DNA of 64,000 nt, taken from the NCBI RefSeq assembly GCF_001183605.1, contig NZ_LFXJ01000005.1, positions 62,001 to 126,000 on the forward strand, in the 5' to 3' direction. Position numbers and translations under genes: made by a program. Below the pieces are notes generated by a model, which was not told the DNA's origin, did not search any database, and was given only the letters and a program-made list of their open reading frames with translations. The DNA comes from Lysinibacillus xylanilyticus (GTDB lineage: Bacteria > Bacillota > Bacilli > Bacillales_A > Planococcaceae). How positions within the stretch are numbered: the stretch's first letter is position 1; each line of letters opens with the position of its first letter. This document shows positions 10,195 to 17,630 of the stretch, one piece after another.

Positions 10195-10419
10195 GTGGCA
10201 AGTGAAAGACCTGCTGGCAATAAAGCCGGCAAGTTATGGATGATGATTGGTTTGCTGATTGCTGTGTTTGGAGTAGGGATGACATTTATGACGAATACGA
10301 TGAATGCCAAAAAAATTGATACTATGACCGAGCAATGTGAAAAAGACGGTGGAGAAGCCATCGTCTCAAAGGAAAAGAGTTTTCTATCAACAAACTATTC
10401 ATTTAAATGTAAACAGTAA
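10195..10419 (+). CDS. Small single-TM membrane protein, unknown
   Basis: A 74-residue protein starting at GTG 10195 with AGAGGGGAA at good spacing. A basic N-terminus is followed by one TM helix (about residues 14-33, LWMMIGLLIAVFGVGMTFM). A hydrophilic tail holds two cysteines (EQCEKDGG and FKCKQ) that could form a disulfide outside the membrane. No family recognised. It lies 15 bp behind yqfO and before a strong terminator, so it is probably the last cistron of the trmK-yqfO operon. No function is suggested by the sequence. Confidence 0.75.
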   Translation: MASERPAGNKAGKLWMMIGLLIAVFGVGMTFMTNTMNAKKIDTMTEQCEKDGGEAIVSKEKSFLSTNYSFKCKQ

Positions 10420-10423
10420 TAAT

Positions 10424-10465
10424 AAAAAGACTGAATTATAGTATTAAATATAATTCAGTCTTTTT
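10424..10465 (+). terminator. Bidirectional terminator after the trmK-yqfO operon
   Basis: AAAAAGACTGAATTATA pairs with TATAATTCAGTCTTTTT across GTATTAAA, a 17-bp perfect stem. The right arm is exactly repeated at 11091-11110 (see the direct-repeat entry). Confidence 0.93.
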
Positions 10466-11110
10466 AATGTAAAAAAACAATATGTTCAAGGAAATCTTGG
10501 TGAATGTTGTGCTTTTAAATAAGGGTGATTTCCGTTCCGGGCTACTTGCTTTCCTGTGAGCGAGCGTCGAGTGGCTTCCTTCGCTTTTGTTGTTGCTGTC
10601 GCTGTGCTTTCGCACAGATATAACCCTATTGCTAAGGTTTAGTTTTATCACTATAAATAAGAGAAACATGCAAGAAAATTTATGCTATGTGAAGTAGTTG
10701 ATTGGAGTGGAGGCTTGGCGACTCCTTGGGGATTAGCAATATAGGAACGAAGGCTAAAACCATCACGTCCTGTGATAACGCCTTCGTGACCAACATCGTG
10801 TTGGCCCGAGACCCTGGAGCGAGCAAATAGGGGAACGAAGGCTAAGAACATCACATCCTGTGATAACGCCTTCGTGACCAACATCCTGTTGGCCCAAGCG
10901 GCTCATCGGACGCCCCCAGGAAGCTCTGCGCGAAAGCGAAGCGTCAGCGGCAAATGTTTTATCTGTGCGAAAGCGAAGCGTCAGCAACAAAGCGCCAAGT
11001 CGGAACGGAAATCAACCCCTCGTTTTGCCATTGAGCTATATATAATAAGACACCTTAACTTCATTGACATATTAGTTCTTCAACATCGTGAAATATAATT
11101 CAGTCTTTTT
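10446..11110. repeat. Repeat island bounded by a 20-bp perfect direct repeat
   Basis: The 20 bases at 10446-10465 (AAATATAATT then CAGTCTTTTT) recur exactly at 11091-11110. Between them lie about 625 bp of repeat modules and no gene: a minus-oriented B right arm (10523-10541), an A-like unit (about 10590-10618), a full B element (10697-11016) and its 3' flank. The left copy is half of the operon terminator, so the right copy looks like a duplicated half-terminator. Confidence 0.85.
10697..11016 (+). repeat. Large type B element carrying two D modules and two A units
   Basis: Left arm GTTGATTGGAGTGGAGG then CTTGGCG; right arm CGCCAAG then TCGGAACGGAAATCAAC. The arms pair over the whole length except two facing GGA/GGA triplets. 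Inside are two copies, 88 bp apart, of a D module (10748-10806 and 10836-10893). Each has a CGAAGG/CCTTCG stem enclosing an ATCAC/GTGAT hairpin, followed by a CCAAC/GTTGG hairpin. Two A units with GCGAAAGCGAAGC follow at 10928-10985. Confidence 0.88.
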
Positions 11111-11181
11111 GTGTATGCATGGATTAATTTTAGAGTGTTATGATAGGTGAGTATAAATTGCTATGAGAGGAGAGTTTTGGA

Positions 11182-11430
11182 TTGTTTATTCGATTAACAA
11201 AAGAACAACAAGAAACAATAATAGCTGATATTCAACGATTTTTCTATAATAATCGTGATGAGGATATTACGGAATTCGAAGCAGAAAGAGTATTAGACTT
11301 TGTAAAGGAAAATATTGCTCCACATATTTATAATGTAGCTATCTCGGATGCAAAATATGTTGTAGAAAGACAATATGCATCGATTGAGGATGAACTTGCA
11401 GCATTAGAAAGACCGATTAAAATAAAATAA
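11182..11430 (+). CDS. DUF2164 family protein
   Basis: An 82-residue cytoplasmic protein of unknown function matching DUF2164 (MFIRLTKEQQETIIADIQRF ... EFEAERVLDFVKENIAP). It is small, acidic and mostly helical, with no catalytic motif. The TTG start at 11182 is preceded by AGAGGAGAG about nine bases upstream, which decides the start. It stands alone after the repeat island; no operon partner is evident. Members in other Firmicutes and Proteobacteria are uncharacterised, so I give no function. Confidence 0.82.
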   Translation: MFIRLTKEQQETIIADIQRFFYNNRDEDITEFEAERVLDFVKENIAPHIYNVAISDAKYVVERQYASIEDELAALERPIKIK

Positions 11431-11636
11431 TTTAATTATTGGAAATTTTTAAAAATATATGATATTTTTATCTTGTATTAAAGATAATTTAATTCGAAGT
11501 AAAAAACAATGGTTTCATTAACCATCCATGTATTGAATAAAGAAATGGATTCCTGTACATCATGGCTAAGAGAACCACTTTTAGTTCAAATGAATGATTT
11601 GGTCACAATTTGAGGGATGAGTGAAGGGGGAACAAC

Positions 11637-12173
11637 ATGTTGAAAATAGGGGTAATATTAGGTAGTACGCGTGAGGGTCGTTTAAGCCCACAAGTTGGCG
11701 AATGGGTAAAGGCAGTAGCTGAAAAACGCGGTGATGCGGAATATGAAATTATTGATATCGCGGATTTTAAATTACCATTTCTAGGTGAGCCGGGTGGAGA
11801 TGCTTCAGGAGCAGCTACATGGTCACAAAAAGTTGCTGCATGTGATGGGTTTGTATTTATCGTTGCAGAGTATAACCATTCCATTACTGGGGCATTAAAA
11901 AATGCATTAGACTACTTACGTGTGGAATGGAATAATAAGGCGGCAGGTATTGTTTCTTACGGTTCTGTTGGCGGTGCAAGAGCGGCTGAACATTTACGTG
12001 GAATTCTTGGCGAATTATTAGTAGCGGATGTTCGTGTCCATCCTGCTTTATCTTTATTTACAGATTTCGAAAACGGCAAAGTATTTAAACCAAAGGAAGT
12101 GCAAGCAGATTCAGTAAATCAAATGCTAGATCAACTTATCCCTTGGGCAACTGCATTAAAAACAATTCGATAA
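11637..12173 (+). CDS. NAD(P)H-dependent FMN reductase-like flavoprotein
   Basis: A 178-residue flavodoxin-fold protein of the NADPH-dependent FMN reductase family. The N-terminal strand and phosphate loop GVILGSTREGRLSPQVGEWV bind FMN phosphate. VAEYNHSITGALKNALDYL (about residues 79-97) is the family signature lining the flavin, and IVSYGSVGGARAAEHLR follows. Such enzymes reduce quinones, chromate or azo dyes in vitro; the physiological substrate is not predictable here. The ribosome site GAAGGGGGAAC precedes the ATG. Monocistronic, with a clear terminator. Confidence 0.9.
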   Translation: MLKIGVILGSTREGRLSPQVGEWVKAVAEKRGDAEYEIIDIADFKLPFLGEPGGDASGAATWSQKVAACDGFVFIVAEYNHSITGALKNALDYLRVEWNNKAAGIVSYGSVGGARAAEHLRGILGELLVADVRVHPALSLFTDFENGKVFKPKEVQADSVNQMLDQLIPWATALKTIR

Positions 12174-12180
12174 AGGCCTT

Positions 12181-12219
12181 AAGCAATATGTACAGTAAAA
12201 AGTGCATATTGCTTTTTTT
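12181..12219 (+). terminator. Rho-independent terminator
   Basis: AAGCAATATG pairs with CATATTGCTT and is followed by a T run; the gap to the next gene (about 250 bp) shows no ORF. Confidence 0.9.
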
Positions 12220-12465
12220 ATACATATAGAGACGTATGGCTGAGTAGTCGTTTCCCTGAATTTAGATAAGATGATATTTAAAAGAGTGTTAATGTTCTTA
12301 TATTTTCTATTGTTAAAAAACTCTCTGTGCTAATTCTTTTTATGATAGAGAAAATAATTCAAAATACTTAATAGCATTCTTAATTATGGAACTTTTCTGT
12401 TATTTGCTCGTATCTATTAATGTAAGGGATTATGATATTAGAGAAGAAGGATGGGAGCGTAACGT

Positions 12466-13032
12466 GTGACACAAAAACAAACTAAGAGTGAATTTTGGGC
12501 ATGGTTTAAAGCAATTGGGCTAGCAATCATTTTTACAATGGGTGTACGTTATTTTATTCTATCTCCTGTAGTTGTAAAAGGTGCTTCAATGGAGCCGACT
12601 TTTGAAAATGGAGATAAAGTCATTGTGAATAAAGTGGGACCGCGAATTTCCGATTATGACCGCTTCGATGTTATTGTCTTTGAAACAAAAGAAGATAAAA
12701 ATTATATTAAAAGAATCATCGGTTTACCAGGAGATCATATAGCCTATAAAGATGATGTTTTATATATAAACGGGGAGGCTTTTGACGAGCCTTATTTAAC
12801 TGAGTATAAAGAAGAATTACTTGATAAAGGCGATTTTACATATGATTTCACACTAGAGGAACAATTAGGAGAAATAACTGTACCAGAGGGGCATTTTTTC
12901 GTTCTTGGGGATAATCGTCGACGAAGCATAGATAGTAGAAGTCCAGATGTCGGATTCATTTCGCAGGATAAAATTTTAGGAACTGCAGGCTTTGTATTGT
13001 GGCCATTCGAAAGGCTTGGTAGTACACGCTAA
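12466..13032 (+). CDS. Signal peptidase I
   Basis: Membrane serine-lysine peptidase that removes signal peptides from secreted proteins; 188 residues, typical of Gram-positive SipS/LepB types. One N-terminal TM anchor (about residues 13-35) precedes box B with catalytic Ser41 (GASMEPTF). Box D follows with general base Lys82 (YIKRIIGLPGD), then box E GDNRRRSIDSR. In most homologs box E reads GDNR.NS.DSR, so the RR is a mild variant. GTG start at 12466 after GAAGAAGGATGGGAG. Many Bacillales carry several sip paralogs, so I do not assign a specific symbol. Confidence 0.94.
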   Translation: MTQKQTKSEFWAWFKAIGLAIIFTMGVRYFILSPVVVKGASMEPTFENGDKVIVNKVGPRISDYDRFDVIVFETKEDKNYIKRIIGLPGDHIAYKDDVLYINGEAFDEPYLTEYKEELLDKGDFTYDFTLEEQLGEITVPEGHFFVLGDNRRRSIDSRSPDVGFISQDKILGTAGFVLWPFERLGSTR

Positions 13033-13081
13033 TTAAATTAGCTTTTATGTACATGGCTTACATTAGGGAAGGGAAAAGTAA

Positions 13082-13971
13082 ATGAAAATTGTTACCGTCC
13101 ATCATTATGATGCGTTTAGTACGATACCTAATATGGGGAATCCAGCAGGTGTCGTCGTAGAGGGAGATCAATATAGTGAAATAGAAATGCAGGCTATTGC
13201 TAAGCAGGTGGGCTTCAATGAAACAGCCTTTGCGCAAAAATCGGATAAAGCAGATTTACGTATACGTTATTTCACGCCAGGGCATGAGATGGATTTATGC
13301 GGACATGCAACAATGGCAACGATATATGCACTTAAAACAAAAGGTTTACTAGAAGATAAGTCAAGACTGACTATTGAAACGAAAGCAGGAATTCTCCAAA
13401 TTGAGATAAAGGAACAAAAAGGAAAAATTCATATTACTATGCAACATGCAGCACCTCAATTTAAAGCCTTTAACGGTTCAAAAACTAAGCTTGCACAATC
13501 TATTGGACTAACAGAGGAAGCGATACATCCTGAATTACCGATAGTCTATGGAAGTACAGGAATTTGGACATTGATAGTACCTATAAAAAATTTATCATAC
13601 TTTGAAAAAATGACTCCGCAAATGCAAATTTTCCGGATATCCTTGACGAAATGCCAAAAGCATCCGTCCATCCTTTTTGCTTAGAGGCATTTGATAAGAA
13701 TGCAGATATGCACGCAAGACATTTTTCATCACCTTATTCTGGAACAATTGAAGATATAACTACAGGTACTGCCTCTGGTGTTATGGGGGCATATTTTGCA
13801 GAGTATATCGATCGAGCAGCTCAATTACCAAAAACACTTACCGTAGAACAAGGTCAGGAACTTGAGAAAGATGGGCGTGTGCATGTACACGTGAAAAATG
13901 TTGAGGGGAAACTGAATATTTCGATTACAGGAACGGCTGTACATGTGAAGGAACTAAAAGTGCATATATAA
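13082..13971 (+). pseudogene. PhzF-family isomerase gene with a single-base frameshift
   Basis: Two overlapping frames together make one PhzF/YddE-like protein of about 296 residues. The first (from 13082) reads MKIVTVHHYDAFSTIPNMGN then FNETAF, with HEMDLCGHATMA, and stops at 13684. The second continues in the +1-shifted frame with [15 protein letters not shown] and [15 protein letters not shown] to 13971. Restoring one A in the run at 13620-13622 joins them as [19 protein letters not shown], the expected family sequence. So either the gene has been inactivated by a one-base deletion in an A-run or this is a sequencing error. PhzF proteins are trans-2,3-dihydro-3-hydroxyanthranilate isomerase relatives; there is no phenazine operon nearby and the substrate is unknown. 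Confidence 0.88.
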
Positions 13972-13977
13972 AAAGGA

Positions 13978-14021
13978 AGCCGCTTATAGTATTTTTTTAA
14001 CTAGGAAGCGGCCCCTTTTTA
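13978..14021. terminator. Terminator between phzF pseudogene and the convergent small gene
   Basis: GCCGCTT (13979-13985) pairs with AAGCGGC (14006-14012), followed by CCCTTTTT; the AAAAAGG side serves the minus strand. Confidence 0.8.
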
Positions 14022-14038
14022 AAATGCCATTCATTCCA

Positions 14039-14218
14039 TTAATGTTTAATTTCTTCAATAACTTTTTCTTTTAAATCTGCATCCATAGATGAAAGCTTAA
14101 CGTTATTTGTAAGACGTTCTTTTAATTCTCGATCTGTCATAATACCGCGTTCTTCTAGAATTTGAACAAGTAAATCTAACGTCATTAAATTTTTAATATC
14201 TGCTGCTTTTGTATCCAT
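14039..14218 (-). CDS. Small helical protein of 59 residues, unknown
   Basis: Minus-strand ORF beginning MDTKAADIKNLMTLDLLVQI and ending KEKVIEEIKH. The ATG at 14218 is preceded by CGGAGGC at ideal spacing, which supports real translation despite the short length. It is highly charged, predicted helical, with no TM segment or metal motif. The MTDRELKERL stretch resembles a short oligomerisation or degradation-tag region of Bacillales small proteins, but I do not recognise the family. It is convergent with the phzF pseudogene and stands alone; a promoter would lie in the 14219-14436 gap. Confidence 0.65.
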   Translation of the reverse strand: MDTKAADIKNLMTLDLLVQILEERGIMTDRELKERLTNNVKLSSMDADLKEKVIEEIKH

Positions 14219-14436
14219 TTTAAATGCCTCCGAATGTATAGTATTTCTACCTCTTTAGTGTACTCCTTTTTTAGAAGGACGACATAAAATGGTCAAAACA
14301 AAGCGAAAATATTTCGTGTCCCGGAATATATTGAATGATTCTAGCGGTAGTGGAAAATAAAAAAAGGCTGATCTTTTATTAAGATATCAGTTCTTAAATA
14401 TTCGATGAAGTCTAAGATAAAAAAGGAAACTATAAT

Positions 14437-15162
14437 ATGTCTAAAGAAATGTTTGTACCAATAAATGATTTTAAATTGTATGCCAAATTGATAGGTGAAA
14501 AAAATGGTAAACCTACAGTGGTTATGGATGCGGGATATGGTGATTATTCTAAAGGGTGGATTTCTATAGTCTCTGATGTTTCAGCATTTACAGAAGTGTT
14601 AGTTTACGATAGAGCTGGACTTGGTAAAAGTGAGAAAAGTTCAAATCCTAGAACAAGTCGAGAAATGGTGAAGGAACTGAAAGAGCTTCTTACTAAATTG
14701 GAAATAGCCCCTCCGTATATATTTGTAGGTCATTCATTTGGTGGAGTAAACGCAAGATTATATGCGAGTGAATATCCTAATGACATTGCTGGATTGTTGT
14801 TAGTTGATTCTACTCCAGAGGATTACCAAGAAAGATTCTTGCCAACTATGAGAAGGGAATTTCAAGAGGCTTATAAAAAACAATTTATACACGAAGGCAA
14901 TTATAAAGAATTTAAGGTAAGCTTAAAACAATTAAAAGACAATCAGATAAAATTAAACATACCGTTAATTGTTCTTTCAGCAGGTAATAAACATCACTAT
15001 ACTAAAGAATCTCAAGAACTGTGGAATAAAATGCAAAAGGAAATATTACAAATTTCCACTCAAAGTGAATTTATTATTGTTGAAAATAGTGCGCACTACA
15101 TACAAAATGATGCCCCTTCAGTAGTCGTAGAAGCAATAAATAAGTTACTTAATAATTTTTAA
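14437..15162 (+). CDS. Alpha/beta hydrolase
   Basis: A 241-residue alpha/beta-hydrolase fold protein. The nucleophile elbow GHSFGG puts the catalytic Ser at residue 100. YDRAGLGKSEKS at about 57-68 is the usual loop before the lid, LLLVDSTPEDY gives a likely acid region, and the late histidine is in ENSAHYIQND near residue 225. There is no signal peptide, so it is cytoplasmic. The ribosome site AAAAGGAAA is moderate. The substrate cannot be predicted; homologs include esterases and proline-iminopeptidase-like enzymes. It is AT-rich relative to the core genes and is followed by a type B repeat. Confidence 0.85.
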   Translation: MSKEMFVPINDFKLYAKLIGEKNGKPTVVMDAGYGDYSKGWISIVSDVSAFTEVLVYDRAGLGKSEKSSNPRTSREMVKELKELLTKLEIAPPYIFVGHSFGGVNARLYASEYPNDIAGLLLVDSTPEDYQERFLPTMRREFQEAYKKQFIHEGNYKEFKVSLKQLKDNQIKLNIPLIVLSAGNKHHYTKESQELWNKMQKEILQISTQSEFIIVENSAHYIQNDAPSVVVEAINKLLNNF

Positions 15163-15249
15163 TATCAAAAAATCCTAGCAATAGGAGTTTTATTGTTCAT
15201 CATCCAAAATCGGTGATGACATTTATTAAACCATATGTTATGTATATAT

Positions 15250-15333
15250 GTTGATTGGAGTGGAGACTGGACGCCCCCAGGAAGCTTTGCTCTCGCGACA
15301 GCGGCAAAGCGCCCAGTTGGAACGGAAATCAAC
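15250..15333 (+). repeat. Type B structured repeat (84 bp)
   Basis: Left arm GTTGATTGGAGTGGAGACTG, right arm CAGTTGGAACGGAAATCAAC. The arms pair apart from the two GGA/GGA triplets. The interior has an A-like CGACAGCGGCAAAGCG. It lies between two convergent genes, on the sense strand of the upstream hydrolase. Confidence 0.88.
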
Positions 15334-15357
15334 CCCACTCTATGATGATAAACCTAC

Positions 15358-15894
15358 CTAATTATTCATTGAGAATAACGCCTGATACAAAGTTGCTAGC
15401 AAAGCAACAAAGAGCATATCGTCAGAGTTAATAAGCTTAAAAGATATACCAGTACGCACAAGTTCAGTTTCTATATTACTAGCGCTTGCTATTTTTTCAT
15501 CGTTACAATATAAATAGGCGGTTGAGGTAAAATCCTTTTCAAAGCGAAAAGCGAGTCCATCCATTGTAAAAGAGTAGGAAGATTCAAGTAGTTGAACCGT
15601 CTTCCTTTGTATCGGTAAAATGGATCCATCTGGCATAATAAGCTGATGGCTAACTCCCTTTGTTAATAGTGTAGATTGCACTTGAAAAAGAGATGCCCCT
15701 AAAGTAGTTCGTGTTTCATATCGATGTGGTAATGACTGTTGTGCAGCAACTAGCATTACAGCATTGATTACTTTTCCTACTGATGAACGTTCAACCTTTT
15801 GTAGCACACAAACCGTCTCATTTTGTTCATTCACAATAGGGATATTTGAAAAGCTTTCGAAAGCTTTTGGGTATGTAAGAGTAAATGTAGTCAT
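15358..15894 (-). CDS. Tubby C-terminal-like (LURP/YxjI-type) domain protein, tentative
   Basis: A 178-residue soluble protein, MTTFTLTYPKAFESFSNIPI ..., with alternating beta-strand patterns throughout. It includes SLPHRYETRTTLGASLFQVQ, YSFTMDGLAFRFEKDFTSTA and a C-terminal hydrophobic helix MLFVALLATLYQAL. The pattern resembles the tubby C-terminal-like barrel proteins common in Bacillales (YxjI and relatives), whose role is unknown. I rate that family call as tentative. ATG at 15894 after GGAGGC. It is convergent with the hydrolase gene across a type B repeat, with no obvious partner. Confidence 0.7.
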   Translation of the reverse strand: MTTFTLTYPKAFESFSNIPIVNEQNETVCVLQKVERSSVGKVINAVMLVAAQQSLPHRYETRTTLGASLFQVQSTLLTKGVSHQLIMPDGSILPIQRKTVQLLESSYSFTMDGLAFRFEKDFTSTAYLYCNDEKIASASNIETELVRTGISFKLINSDDMLFVALLATLYQALFSMNN

Positions 15895-15997
15895 AAAAAA
15901 GCCTCCAATCTACTTACTATACGGAAATGATTTACTTCAGGTTTCAACTTTAACAAAAATTTTGATAAACAGGTAAAGAGGTACATCCAAAGGGATC

Positions 15998-16017
15998 AAT
16001 TATGTCGAGACATAATT
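15998..16017. repeat. Type C palindrome, variant with compensatory change
   Basis: AATTATGTC (15998-16006), GA, GACATAATT (16009-16017). Compared with the copy at 1441-1462, one C-G pair is replaced by T-A on both sides, so pairing is kept. It stands alone between two minus-strand genes. Confidence 0.8.
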
Positions 16018-16026
16018 AATCAATGA

Positions 16027-16073
16027 AAAAGGCTGATCGATAATGTGAAATTTTCACGATCAGTCAGCCTTTA
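16027..16073 (-). terminator. Terminator of dctP
   Basis: AAAGGCTGA pairs with TCAGCCTTT in a long, slightly imperfect hairpin. On the minus strand it ends in CCTTTTTC directly after the dctP stop. Confidence 0.82.
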
Positions 16074-16079
16074 ATTTTA

Positions 16080-17342
16080 TTATTGAGGTGTGACTTCTCC
16101 TGCAAGAGCACGTTTTTCCTGCTCTGGATCGAATTCTTTTTCCATTTTTGAAACGACAACTGTTGCTACACCATTACCAATTAAGTTGGTAACTGCACGA
16201 GCCTCTGACATAAAGCGGTCGACCCCGATTAAAAGGGCAATCCCTTCTACTGGAATCATTGGGAATGCTGCTAATGTTGCAGCGAGTGTAATAAAGCCTG
16301 AGCCTGTTACACCGGCCGCACCTTTAGATGTTAGCATTAAAATAGCAAGCAATGTAATTTGATGCCAAACATCTAAATCAACCCCATAAGCTTGTGCGAT
16401 AAAAATAGCCGCCATAGATAAGTAAATGGACGTCCCATCTAAGTTAAAGGAGTACCCCGTTGGAATGACAAGACCAACGACTTGTTTAGAGCAACCATAG
16501 TTTTCTAATTTGCGCATCATCGAAGGTAGAGCAGATTCTGATGATGATGTCCCAATAACGATAAAAATTTCATCTTTAATATATTTAATAAACTTAAAGA
16601 TACTGAATCCAAAGTAACGTGTAATAAGACCAATGATGACTACGATAAAGATAAACATTGTAATATAAACGGAAAGCATTAAAAATCCTAAGTTTCCTAG
16701 TGATTTAAGACCGAAGTTTCCGATTGTGTAGCTCATAGCGCCAAATGCACCAATCGGGGAAACCTTCATGACTATATTAACAATTTTAAAGAATATATCT
16801 GCTACTTGTTCGAAAAATTTAATAACTGGTTTAGCTGGTTCACCAATAGCAGCAGCAGCTATGCCGAATAAAACAGCTGAAAATAAAACAGGTAATAACT
16901 CTCCATTTGCAAGTGCTCCGACGACATTATCAGGTATAATTTGCATAATAAATGCACCAATACCATGCTCCGTAGCGGCAGCTGCCTCTGTATATTGGGA
17001 AACATCTGCACCGTTTGCAGCCTCTGTATTAAAGCCTTTACCGGGTTGTACAATATTGACAACGATTAAGCCGATTGCTAGTGCGAAAGTAGAGACAATT
17101 TCAAAATAGATTAATGCCTTCCCGCCAATTTTACCAACTTTTTTTACATCGCCCATACTACCAATTCCAATAACAACTGTTAAGAAAATGATAGGAGCTA
17201 TTAACATCTTAATTAATTTTATAAAAATATCAGCTAATATTTTCAACTTCGCTCCGAACTCTGGGAACGTAGCACCTACAATAATACCTAGCACAATAGC
17301 AATCAGTACTTGTACAGTTAAATTTTTGAAATTTATACGCAT
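16080..17342 (-). CDS. dctP: C4-dicarboxylate/glutamate:cation symporter (DAACS family)
   Basis: A 420-residue secondary transporter of the dicarboxylate/amino acid:cation symporter family, with eight TM helices and two re-entrant loops. Signatures: serine-rich loop GTSSSESALPSMMRKLENYG (about residue 270) and GYSFNLDGTSIYLSMAAIFI with the cation/substrate-binding NLDGT. The late GVDRFMSEARAVTNLIGN resembles DctA-type proteins, so succinate, fumarate or malate is more likely than glutamate. The ATG at 17342 follows AGGGGAG; an upstream GTG at 17360 overlaps that site. Its neighbours are a DctB-type binding protein and the DctS/DctR kinase-regulator pair, which in B. subtilis induces dctP. A perfect cre site lies just upstream. 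Confidence 0.93.
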   Translation of the reverse strand: MRINFKNLTVQVLIAIVLGIIVGATFPEFGAKLKILADIFIKLIKMLIAPIIFLTVVIGIGSMGDVKKVGKIGGKALIYFEIVSTFALAIGLIVVNIVQPGKGFNTEAANGADVSQYTEAAAATEHGIGAFIMQIIPDNVVGALANGELLPVLFSAVLFGIAAAAIGEPAKPVIKFFEQVADIFFKIVNIVMKVSPIGAFGAMSYTIGNFGLKSLGNLGFLMLSVYITMFIFIVVIIGLITRYFGFSIFKFIKYIKDEIFIVIGTSSSESALPSMMRKLENYGCSKQVVGLVIPTGYSFNLDGTSIYLSMAAIFIAQAYGVDLDVWHQITLLAILMLTSKGAAGVTGSGFITLAATLAAFPMIPVEGIALLIGVDRFMSEARAVTNLIGNGVATVVVSKMEKEFDPEQEKRALAGEVTPQ

Positions 17343-17365
17343 AAAGTTCTCCCCTAACACTATTT

Positions 17366-17380
17366 ATGAATATTATGTGA
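17366..17380 (-). promoter_or_regulatory. cre site (CcpA operator) upstream of dctP
   Basis: Minus strand ATGAAAGCGTTCACA matches the published consensus WTGNAANCGNWNNCW at every fixed position. It ends 24 bp before the dctP start, a position suited to carbon catabolite repression by CcpA. Confidence 0.75.
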
Positions 17381-17557
17381 ACGCTTTCATGAGGTTATCT
17401 TAGCTGAAATTTTCCGACAATAGTTTTTATGATCGTAAAGTTTCTATTGTTCATTTTGTTCATTTTCAGCTGGTAGATTGATAAAACTAGTGATAGCAAG
17501 GGTTTGCGGCTGTTTTATAGTAGTTTTGCAATTTTAGAATCTATTATAATACAAAAG

Positions 17558-17586
17558 AAAAAAATCCCCACGCTAGTGAGGATTTT
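17558..17586 (-). terminator. Terminator of dctB
   Basis: Minus strand AAATCCTCAC pairs with GTGGGGATTT (one G.T pair) and is followed by a T run; it separates dctB from dctP. Confidence 0.85.
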
Positions 17587-17630
17587 ATCATTAATGAACA
17601 GAAGCATTGATCCCGCAGTGTAGAAATACT

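Noticed and set aside
10466..11090. Insertion sequence or integron-like island
   Set aside because: No transposase, recombinase or attC-like pair is seen; the short frames in it are repeat by-products.
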